Assembly: GCA_041493955.1 (NCBI GenBank)
Contig: JBGPZW010000065.1
Coordinates: 1-18,273, forward strand
Source of the DNA: QHYU01 sp041493955
Lineage (GTDB): Bacteria; Acidobacteriota; Terriglobia; Acidiferrales; UBA7541
Reading direction: 5' to 3'
Length of the DNA stretch: 18,273 bases
Below the pieces are notes generated by a model. The model saw only the letters and a list, made by a program, of their open reading frames with translations, did not search any database and was not told the DNA's origin. A program made the position numbers and the translations under genes. This document shows, piece by piece, positions 7,414 through 13,966 of this stretch (its first letter is position 1; the number at the start of each line of letters is the position of its first letter).

Positions 7414-8180
7414 TCCCACACCTTCCAAGGCGCACTGCCGCTCTGCCACAGACTTTCCAGCAAGCGCTTGTCTCGCAGTGTATCCATGCATTGCCAGAAT
7501 TGATCGTGGCGGTAGGCTGTCAGCTCCCTGTCAGCCGCCAACTTCTCTAGCACCTCGGCTTCGAGGTTTGTGCTGTCGTCTTTGATGTAACGGAAAATTG
7601 TTGGCTCAAAAACCAGGAACCCGCCGTTGATCCAGCCTTCGCCAATTTGCGGTTTTTCGGTGAATTCTCTAACTAACTCGCCGTCGAAGATCAGACCTCC
7701 AAAGCGGGCCGGCGGGCGTACCGCGGTGACCGTCGCGATTCGCCCGTGGGAGCGATGGAAGTGAAGTAGTTCATGCAAGTTGACGTTGGAGACGCCGTCC
7801 CCATACGTCATCATGAAAGTTGCGTCTCTCAACCAAGCTTCGCAGCGCTTGATTCGGCCGGCAGTGCTGCTCTCCAAGCCGGTGTCCACCAAGTGGACGC
7901 ACCAGTCGTCGCAGTGGGCGCCTTGGCGTTTGACCGCGCCACTTGCCAGATTGATTGTCATGTTCCCATTTAGGGAGCTGTAGTCCATAAAAAAGCGCTT
8001 GATGTATTCGCTTCTATATCCAAGCGCGATAAAAAATTCCTTAAATCCGAAGTGCGCATAATGCTTCATGATATGCCAGAGAATTGGTCGACCACCAATA
8101 TCCACCAGTGGCTTTGGCTTGACCTCCGTTTCTTCCATTAGGCGAGTACCAAATCCCCCCGCCAGAATCACGACTTTCAT
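7410..8180 (-). CDS. rfbF: Glucose-1-phosphate cytidylyltransferase
   Basis: A 256-residue nucleotidyltransferase, the family length. It opens MKVVILAGGFGTRLMEETEV followed by KPKPLVDIGG, the nucleotide-binding signature, and has the metal Asp in MMTYGDGVSNVN (D128). TGLESSTAGRIKR, PPARFGGLIF and GEGWINGGFLVF are characteristic of RfbF rather than RmlA or GalU. It makes CDP-glucose from CTP and glucose 1-phosphate, the entry step of CDP-deoxysugar pathways. The ATG at 8180 sits one base after the stop of the GT26 gene, with GGTGG five bases before it; an in-frame GTG at 8189 is a weaker alternative. Sampled GC is about 43% (7561-7620). Confidence 0.93.
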   Translation of the reverse strand: MKVVILAGGFGTRLMEETEVKPKPLVDIGGRPILWHIMKHYAHFGFKEFFIALGYRSEYIKRFFMDYSSLNGNMTINLASGAVKRQGAHCDDWCVHLVDTGLESSTAGRIKRCEAWLRDATFMMTYGDGVSNVNLHELLHFHRSHGRIATVTAVRPPARFGGLIFDGELVREFTEKPQIGEGWINGGFLVFEPTIFRYIKDDSTNLEAEVLEKLAADRELTAYRHDQFWQCMDTLRDKRLLESLWQSGSAPWKVWE

Positions 8181-8181
8181 T

Positions 8182-9036
8182 TCATCCACCCTTGCAATTC
8201 GCTTGGTGTTTCCTTCTTCGCCCGCCGGGTGGCTCTCCCTGGTCGTATTCTCTTAGGCCGGTGAGCTCCAGCAGCGCATGAGTGAAGAACTGAGGGCCAT
8301 AGATCACCACGCGACGCCACAATCTACGCGGCTCGTGCACGAGACGCCAAGCCCACTCCAGCCCCCAATCGCTTACCCAGCGCGGCGCACACTTCACCTT
8401 GCCGCTCACAAACTTGAAGGCAGCTCCCACCGCCACCACCACAGGCACCTTCAACCGATCCAGATGCTCATAGATCCATCGCTCCTGCTTCGGTAGGCCC
8501 AGACCCACCCACAGAACATCCGGGGCGGCCTGATTGATGAGATCCGTAATCTTTGTGTCTTCTTCGGAGCTGAGCTCACGGAAGGGCGGAGAGTAAGTGC
8601 CAGCAACATTCAGATCCGGAAATCGTTTTCTCAGCTGACGGGCCAAGAGGGCAAGGACTTCTTCGGTATCACCGTAGAAGAAGTTTCGGTAGCTCTCTTT
8701 GTTCGCAATTTCACAGAACTTCCACAAAAGATCGGTTCCACGAACTTGCCGCGGCGCGCACCCCCGTCGCCAACCTGCGAACCGGGCTGTCCACTTGCCA
8801 TCGGGCACCGACAGGCTGGCCGATTTGAGTACCGTCTTGAACTCGGGGTCCTTGTAACCCTCAACGATTCCGTGGGAACTTGTCAGGGCAATCCAGTGCG
8901 ATCCGTCCGGCTGCCGGATCCACTGTTCCATGATGCGAATCACCGGATCCCTTCCGATTACATGCACGGGAACGCCCAAGATATGCGCCATCGGGAATGT
9001 TTGGGCTTCTCCCTTGCCAGCGTCTCGACTCGCCAT
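8182..9036 (-). CDS. WecB/TagA/CpsF-family (GT26) glycosyltransferase
   Basis: A 284-residue GT26 protein. Key features are LTSSHGIVEGYKDPE (51-65), the catalytic-Asp motif SVPDGKW with D79, RGTDLLWKFCE, the donor-binding stretch VLWVGLGLPKQERW, and GAAFKFVSGKVKCAPRW followed by GLEWAWRLVHEPRRLWRR. Relatives such as TagA and WecG transfer ManNAc or ManNAcA to lipid-linked acceptors at the membrane surface. The basic C-terminal helix is the membrane-association appendage typical of the family. PDGKWTARFAG departs from the more usual PDGMGVV, so the donor could differ. The ATG at 9036 has GGGAGAG about nine bases upstream; ATG 8988 lacks a site. The gene follows the GDP-mannose epimerase-like gene by 42 bases and abuts rfbF. 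Confidence 0.9.
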   Translation of the reverse strand: MASRDAGKGEAQTFPMAHILGVPVHVIGRDPVIRIMEQWIRQPDGSHWIALTSSHGIVEGYKDPEFKTVLKSASLSVPDGKWTARFAGWRRGCAPRQVRGTDLLWKFCEIANKESYRNFFYGDTEEVLALLARQLRKRFPDLNVAGTYSPPFRELSSEEDTKITDLINQAAPDVLWVGLGLPKQERWIYEHLDRLKVPVVVAVGAAFKFVSGKVKCAPRWVSDWGLEWAWRLVHEPRRLWRRVVIYGPQFFTHALLELTGLREYDQGEPPGGRRRKHQANCKGG

Positions 9037-9078
9037 CTTGAAGGCTCTCCCGTGCGAAGCGTAAGATCGCCGCGACGA

Positions 9079-10077
9079 TTAGACCTGTTGCGCCTTGGCT
9101 AAAGCAGTGCGCCCCGCTCTGACGAGCTCGCCCTCGATCCACTTGTAGGTGATCGACAGGCCCTGCTCGAGTGAGATCGAGGGCTCCCATCCCAACACTT
9201 TCCTGAGCCGGGCATTGTCGCTATTGCGGCCGCGGACGCCCTGGGGCTTGCTCAGGTCATAGCGCTTATTCAAGTTCTTGCGAGCGATGCCGCAAACCAT
9301 GTCCACCAACTCATCCACCGTCACCAGTCGTTCCGTGCCGAGATTCAGAGGGGCGCGGTAGGAAGAGGCCATGACCCGGAGAAGCCCCTCTACGGCGTCC
9401 TCAACGTACAGGAAGGAGCGAGTCTGCTGGCCGTCACCCCACACCTCGATGGTGTCACCAGAAGCGGCCAGCGCGACTTTGCGGCAAACAGCCGCCGGTG
9501 CCTTCTCACGCCCACCTTCGTAGGTTCCGAGTGGGCCGTAAACATTGTGGAAGCGCACAACGTGGGTCTCGAACATGTAGTCCTGCCAGTAGTAACTGCA
9601 CAATTGCTCAGCGTAGAGCTTCTCCCATCCGTAACCAGGCTCAGGATCCGCGGGGAACGCGTCCTCCTCTCGCAAGGGAGTAACCTCGGGATCCTTTTGC
9701 TTGCATTGCGCATACACGCAGGCCGAGGAGGAGAACAGGAACTTCTTTACGCCTTGTATGCGGCTGGCCTCCAGAATATGCGCGTTAATGAGGATGTTGT
9801 TGCGCGCGACAGCGGCATGATTTGCCGTGATGAAACCGATGCCGCCCATGTCCGCAGCAAGGTTAAAGACATGATCAATGCCACGCACGGCCAGCAGACA
9901 GTTATCGCATTTGCGAAGGTCTAAGATCTCGAACTCATGGGCATCGCTGGCTTCGAACTCGGGATGCTTGATATCCACGCCGCGAACCCAGTAGCCTTCC
10001 GCTCTCAGCCTGCGGACGAGATGATGGCCGATGAAGCCACCGGCGCCTGTTACGAGAACTCGTATTTTGTTCGGCAT
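9079..10077 (-). CDS. GDP-mannose 3,5-epimerase-like SDR
   Basis: A 332-residue extended SDR closely resembling plant GDP-mannose 3',5'-epimerase (GME). Shared blocks are VFNLAADMGGIGFI, FLFSSSACVY, RFHNVYGPLGTYEGGREKAP, WGDGQQTRSF and GVRGRNSDN. The catalytic set C120, Y149, K153 and K192 lies at a constant offset of 25 from the published Arabidopsis residues C145, Y174, K178 and K217. GME converts GDP-D-mannose to GDP-L-galactose and GDP-L-gulose. That would supply an L-hexose donor independent of the CDP-sugar branch. No GDP-mannose-forming gene is in the window. The ATG at 10077 is the only start compatible with the Rossmann motif VTGAGGFIGHHL, so the gene truly overlaps the end of the antiterminator gene by 28 bases. 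Confidence 0.9.
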   Translation of the reverse strand: MPNKIRVLVTGAGGFIGHHLVRRLRAEGYWVRGVDIKHPEFEASDAHEFEILDLRKCDNCLLAVRGIDHVFNLAADMGGIGFITANHAAVARNNILINAHILEASRIQGVKKFLFSSSACVYAQCKQKDPEVTPLREEDAFPADPEPGYGWEKLYAEQLCSYYWQDYMFETHVVRFHNVYGPLGTYEGGREKAPAAVCRKVALAASGDTIEVWGDGQQTRSFLYVEDAVEGLLRVMASSYRAPLNLGTERLVTVDELVDMVCGIARKNLNKRYDLSKPQGVRGRNSDNARLRKVLGWEPSISLEQGLSITYKWIEGELVRAGRTALAKAQQV

Positions 10078-10673
10078 AGAGAAGTTTCTCTTTTGTTAAA
10101 TCGATTCAGGCTATCCCACGGGGCTGGCTCAACATCGGCCCTATCAACCTCCACCGCAATGGAGCGCATGATCAAATCGATGGATAGAACGATCCGGTAC
10201 CTGTTTTTGGCTCGTACTAAGATTCCCTCGGTGCCTGCCAGCGGGCCCGTTGTGATGCGCACGCGGCGGCCTTTGGTCAGGTAGGGATGTGGCTCGGCGC
10301 GCAGCCGATGTTTCAGTCCATCCTGCAGTGCTACAATCTCCCCCTCGGGAAGGGGCGTGGGAAGGCCATTGAAGCCGACTAGGCGGACCACGCTCGGGAC
10401 TTGCAAGACCTGCAAACGGTTCCGTAAAGCCAGCCGGACGAAAACGTAGCCAGGGAACAGCGGCAAGTGCAACCGCATGCGGCGGTCCTTCCAACGCCGC
10501 ACCGTTTCGTAGAGCGGGAGGATGTTCTCGACCGATCGCTGGCTGAGCTGTTCGGCCACGCGCTTCTCATGATTCGCGCAGGTGTAAGCCACATACCAGC
10601 GTGGCTCGAAATACGCTTCCGGCAATCTGAGTGCATCCTCATCATCCAGCCGATTGGTCGTTGCCGTGGCCAT
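10050..10673 (-). CDS. UpxY-family (NusG/RfaH paralogue) transcription antitermination factor
   Basis: A 207-residue NusG-like protein. The NGN domain spans about residues 25-125, with WYVAYTCANHEKRVAEQL, ILPLYETVRRWKDRR and LPLFPGYVFVR. A KOW motif follows at about 134-152 (KGRRVRITTGPLAGTEGILV). This is the pattern of specialised paralogues (UpxY, LoaP, RfaH) that bind RNA polymerase and prevent premature termination in long polysaccharide operons; it is not housekeeping NusG. The last 20 or so residues extend past the usual KOW end and overlap the next gene by 28 bases. ATG 10673 has a distant GAGGGAA site. Its position after the export genes and before the sugar genes suggests it promotes read-through into the distal part. 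Confidence 0.88.
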   Translation of the reverse strand: MATATTNRLDDEDALRLPEAYFEPRWYVAYTCANHEKRVAEQLSQRSVENILPLYETVRRWKDRRMRLHLPLFPGYVFVRLALRNRLQVLQVPSVVRLVGFNGLPTPLPEGEIVALQDGLKHRLRAEPHPYLTKGRRVRITTGPLAGTEGILVRAKNRYRIVLSIDLIMRSIAVEVDRADVEPAPWDSLNRFNKRETSLCRTKYEFS

Positions 10674-10783
10674 TTTGCCAGGTTCCCTCTACCGGTCCTC
10701 AGACACAGCTTCGCCCCGTCACCCACAGGGCTTGTTTCACCCTAAAAGCTTAAACTACAGACAGTTACAGCCTATTCCGCTGA
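10674..10783 (-). promoter_or_regulatory. 110-bp leader upstream of the antiterminator gene
   Basis: This stretch separates the stop of the chain-length gene (TAG, 10784-10786) from the antiterminator start. Read on the minus strand it can form a small hairpin, AGGG and CCCT around a nine-base loop (10727-10743). A GC-rich run, GGACCGGTAGAGGGAACC, lies closer to the start. I see no convincing -35/-10 pair and no T-tract terminator. NusG-paralogue factors commonly act on RNA or DNA elements in leaders like this, but no known recruitment element is recognised. Confidence 0.25.
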
Positions 10784-12172
10784 CTACTCGTGCCTCTCCG
10801 CCGTACCGCTCTGGCGGCTGAGTCGGCTCCAGACCTTGTGGGTCATCTTCTGGAAGCGTGAGCCGTTGGGCGCGGCCCAGGGCATCTGCGCATTCACGCT
10901 CTGGAAGACTTCCAGCGCAAAAACTTTTCGCGGGTCGTGCGCATCGGCTCCTTCCCAGCGCGCTCGGACCAGCACCCACACGGCGGCAAACGCAAGCGAG
11001 AAAAACGTCCCCAGAAACATCATCAACAGCCGCGGAGGAGAAGACTTCCTCTCCGGTGCCTGGGGGGCGTCAAGCACTTTGACGCTGGGCGTCTCTTTCG
11101 CCTCCTGTACCTTGGCAAGCTCGTGCTGCTGCGTCAGCGTTTCAAACACGACCTCCTGAATCTTTGTGCGACGATAGAGATCGGCGTAAGTGACACCCAG
11201 CAGCGGCAGCTTGCGAATCGAAGGATAGAGTGCGTCGGCGGCCGGATCGACTCCAGCGCCCCCAGCGGTTAGCGGTTTGCCGCCCAGCTTTTCGAGCTGG
11301 TGCTGCAGCTCAGCGATGCGTGCGTGCACCGACCGCACGCGCACGTTGTTCTCCGTATAGATCTGTTCGAGTCCCTTGATCTCGGACTGGGCTGCGACCA
11401 ACTGCCCCATCAGCGTGGCCGCCGCTCCGACCATGGCCCGGCCTTGCTCCTTGATATCGATCGCAATGTTCTTGCTTGCGAATTGGCCGAACTGCTCGGC
11501 GGCGGTATCGAGGTCCTGCTTGACCGCTTTCAAGCGTTCTTCCAGGAACCCGCGCTCGCGATGCGCCGCGGATGTGGAAAGCTGCGCGACCAGGCGGTCG
11601 AGTTCTTCCACATACGCGCCAGCGATCGCCGCAGCGCGTTTCGGATCGCCATCGGTTATCGTGATGGTGATGATCCCGCTCTTGCGGTCCTCCAGGATCG
11701 ACGTGTTCTCTGCCAGGGTGTTGCGAGCATCGACTTCCAACCGATTCCCGTACACTTTCTTCAACTGGAATCGCTCTACCAGGCGGTCCTGCACCGTGGC
11801 GCTGCGCAAGATCCCGACAAACATCGCGCCCGTGCTTTTCATGCCTAGGGCCTCGCCCGCAAGAGCTCCCAGCCCGCCCAGTTGGCCCGTGAGCCCTGCC
11901 ATCATGGCCAGGCCAGAGGCCGATTGACTCTCCGGGGGCATCAGCCGCGTCGTGGATTCGTAGCGTGCGGGGATCAGGAACGCGAGCAGCGTCGTGGCCA
12001 GAAGGCCGGTCGCGGTCGCGCGCGTCAGGAATCGTCGACGGTTCCACAGCAGCCGCAGCCGCGCCAGCCGGGTTTCGCGCAAAACGCTGGGGTCAACGCT
12101 ATCCGCCAAGCTGTATCCGAGCGTCGGGCCGTAGGCAACGGTTTGTTGCGGGTTGGCGGAGGTTGGTGTCAT
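10784..12172 (-). CDS. Wzz-type polysaccharide chain-length determinant (no kinase domain)
   Basis: A 462-residue polysaccharide co-polymerase. An N-terminal cytosolic tail of about 50 residues leads to transmembrane helix 1 (about 52-68, TGLLATTLLAFLIPARY) and a periplasmic Wzz domain starting YESTTRLMPP. Long charged helices follow, likely coiled coil (for example RERGFLEERLKAVKQDLDTA). A proline-rich APERKSSPPR segment precedes transmembrane helix 2 (about 382-402). About 60 cytosolic residues follow, with no Walker motifs or tyrosine cluster, so no Wzc-type kinase is fused. The expected role is setting glycan length in the inner membrane. ATG 12172 is preferred over ATG 12220 because GGAGA lies upstream of it, but the choice is uncertain. 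Confidence 0.87.
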   Translation of the reverse strand: MTPTSANPQQTVAYGPTLGYSLADSVDPSVLRETRLARLRLLWNRRRFLTRATATGLLATTLLAFLIPARYESTTRLMPPESQSASGLAMMAGLTGQLGGLGALAGEALGMKSTGAMFVGILRSATVQDRLVERFQLKKVYGNRLEVDARNTLAENTSILEDRKSGIITITITDGDPKRAAAIAGAYVEELDRLVAQLSTSAAHRERGFLEERLKAVKQDLDTAAEQFGQFASKNIAIDIKEQGRAMVGAAATLMGQLVAAQSEIKGLEQIYTENNVRVRSVHARIAELQHQLEKLGGKPLTAGGAGVDPAADALYPSIRKLPLLGVTYADLYRRTKIQEVVFETLTQQHELAKVQEAKETPSVKVLDAPQAPERKSSPPRLLMMFLGTFFSLAFAAVWVLVRARWEGADAHDPRKVFALEVFQSVNAQMPWAAPNGSRFQKMTHKVWSRLSRQSGTAERHE

Positions 12173-12284
12173 CGACGCGATGTCTCCGCTTCGGAAGCTG
12201 GGGGATCCTCCGCACGGCATCCGGCCGGGACAGAGGCCTGTATTTCACGGCGGATCGGGCAGCACCAAGTTGTCTTGCCCCAAT

Positions 12285-13952
12285 TCATGGTTTCCCTTGT
12301 TCCGGGGCGAAGCCCAGTTCGACCGCAGAGGTAAAATTGTTCACCTTGCCGCCGAACAAAAAGGGGTTCCGCCGGATGTGCTCGAACTGCAGAAAACTCT
12401 TCACGTACCAACCGGAATTCAGGTGGGTTTCGTGGTGCACGCTATAGTCCTGCCAGTACCCGCCCCCGGGGATGAAGTCGGGGCTCATCGAATTATTCTT
12501 GAAGCTGAATTGCAAGAGGTTGCGGGGGGAAAACCATAGAGTGCTCCAGGCCTGTAGGGTGCGGCCCTGCCGGCCCACGGTGTTTCCGAGCAGGAACCCG
12601 TTGTTTGTGTAGCCATCTCGATACACGCCATTCCAGTAGTTCAAGTTTCCGTGGTTGTTGGGAAAGCCGGGAGATTCCGACGACGCGGCCTCAATGGTGA
12701 AATCGAGCTTGGGCAAGCCGGGGATTCGCGTGAGGTGCAGGCCGGGCCGGAGGGTCGCCCGGGGAGGCTTCAAATATGGCAGCTTGTCATCATCGGCAAA
12801 CAGGTCGGCGTACAGAACCAAGTAATTCCGCAGGCCCGGGATGCGAAAGATCCAATCCACCGCCGAGCGGCTATCTCCCGGCAAGCCGGACCCATGTGGG
12901 TTCCCCTCGAGTCCGAACAAGGTCTTGAAGAGATTGCGGGCGTTGAACGGATCTCCGCCGCGCCCGCCGAGGAGGACCGTGCGCGCGAATCCGATCTCGA
13001 AGTAGGGGCTCGGTTTGAGGGTGATCTTTTGCCCGTAGAGGAACGGGCGGGAGACGAAAATTCCGCCGCTGACTCGGCCGATGAACTGATCGAGCCGGAC
13101 AGGCCCCAGATAGCGCAGGAAGGACGGCATCTTGAACGGCACGACGCGCGTCACCCGCAGCATGGAGAATGGCTCGGCATTGTTGCTGAACAGCAGCGCG
13201 CCCCCCGGGCCGGGTCCCCAGGAGAGGCTCTGCTTGCCAAACGAAAGTTGCCAATTTCTAAAATTCAGGCCGACATAGCTGTCAAGCAGCCGAACTCGAT
13301 TGACCGGGTCAAAGCGTTGCCCCAGCGCCAGCGGCTTGGCGTCACGGGTGGCGATGAGGTTGAGCACCGTGTCGGAAAGCGCTGGAGCCGAGGGTGCGTG
13401 CTGGAATTCAGCGCGGACGTAAAAGGCCAGCGGGCCGGCCGAGGCGCGCCAGGCTGACCCAGCCACCGCATTGGCGCCGCGGCGGAACGGTCGACCGAAA
13501 TCGTAGGCAATGGTCTGGCCGAAATGGAAACCGTCGGTCAGCGGTGGGCCGCTGATGGAGGTCACGCGTGCGTAGATTGACTCCAGATGAAACGCCCGCG
13601 CGTGTCCACCGCCAAGCACCTCGAGCTCGTAGGCGAATTCCCGCTCCAAAGCGGTGTGCAACTCCACGGCTTGTCTCTCTGGCCGGCGATCCTCCTGCAG
13701 CGCCTGGGTCAGGGCTTCGCCGGCTTCCTCGGTCAGTCGGGCGCATTCCGTGCGAGTCCAAGGCTTCATGCCATTGAATATGGTCGGGACGTAGCCCAGC
13801 GCCGCGAGTCGGGTAAGAGCGGGATAAACCCAACTGTCGAGCGGAACAAACGTCGAGCCGACCGCGCGCACTCGCGGGTAGTCCTGCGTCTGCCCCGGCG
13901 TGACCCAGCACGCGGCGAAGATCAGCATCGGAAGTATCCTTCGCAATCGCAC
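12285..13952 (-). CDS. Wzi-family capsule assembly outer-membrane protein
   Basis: A 555-residue protein resembling the capsule assembly Wzi family. A signal peptide (RLRRILPMLIFAACWVTPGQ, cleavage near residue 23) is followed by VPLDSWVYPALTRLAALGYV, the N-terminal helical region, and then by alternating aromatic-rich strands of a beta barrel (for example LSFGKQSLSWGPG, ending in FGGKVNNFTSAVELGFAP). Wzi binds exported polysaccharide and holds it at the cell surface. I chose the GTG at 13952 because it gives a proper signal peptide and has AAAGGA about ten bases upstream, overlapping the stop of the export gene. The open frame reaches an ATG at 14039, but that would overlap the upstream gene by about 73 bases and bury the signal peptide. 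The spacing of 14 bases supports co-transcription. Confidence 0.84.
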   Translation of the reverse strand: MRLRRILPMLIFAACWVTPGQTQDYPRVRAVGSTFVPLDSWVYPALTRLAALGYVPTIFNGMKPWTRTECARLTEEAGEALTQALQEDRRPERQAVELHTALEREFAYELEVLGGGHARAFHLESIYARVTSISGPPLTDGFHFGQTIAYDFGRPFRRGANAVAGSAWRASAGPLAFYVRAEFQHAPSAPALSDTVLNLIATRDAKPLALGQRFDPVNRVRLLDSYVGLNFRNWQLSFGKQSLSWGPGPGGALLFSNNAEPFSMLRVTRVVPFKMPSFLRYLGPVRLDQFIGRVSGGIFVSRPFLYGQKITLKPSPYFEIGFARTVLLGGRGGDPFNARNLFKTLFGLEGNPHGSGLPGDSRSAVDWIFRIPGLRNYLVLYADLFADDDKLPYLKPPRATLRPGLHLTRIPGLPKLDFTIEAASSESPGFPNNHGNLNYWNGVYRDGYTNNGFLLGNTVGRQGRTLQAWSTLWFSPRNLLQFSFKNNSMSPDFIPGGGYWQDYSVHHETHLNSGWYVKSFLQFEHIRRNPFLFGGKVNNFTSAVELGFAPEQGKP

Positions 13953-13966
13953 GTTGCTCAGTTCCT

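Noticed and set aside
10681..10745. Riboswitch-like leader (some resemblance to a cyclic-di-GMP-I or TPP core)
   Set aside because: Only short patches match; the GNRA-capped stem and the conserved GACGCAAAGCC core of cyclic-di-GMP-I are absent, as is the TPP core.
11310..12047. 245-codon minus-strand frame inside the Wzz-type gene
   Set aside because: Low-complexity Arg/Gly/Asp-rich translation in a shifted frame of a well-supported gene.
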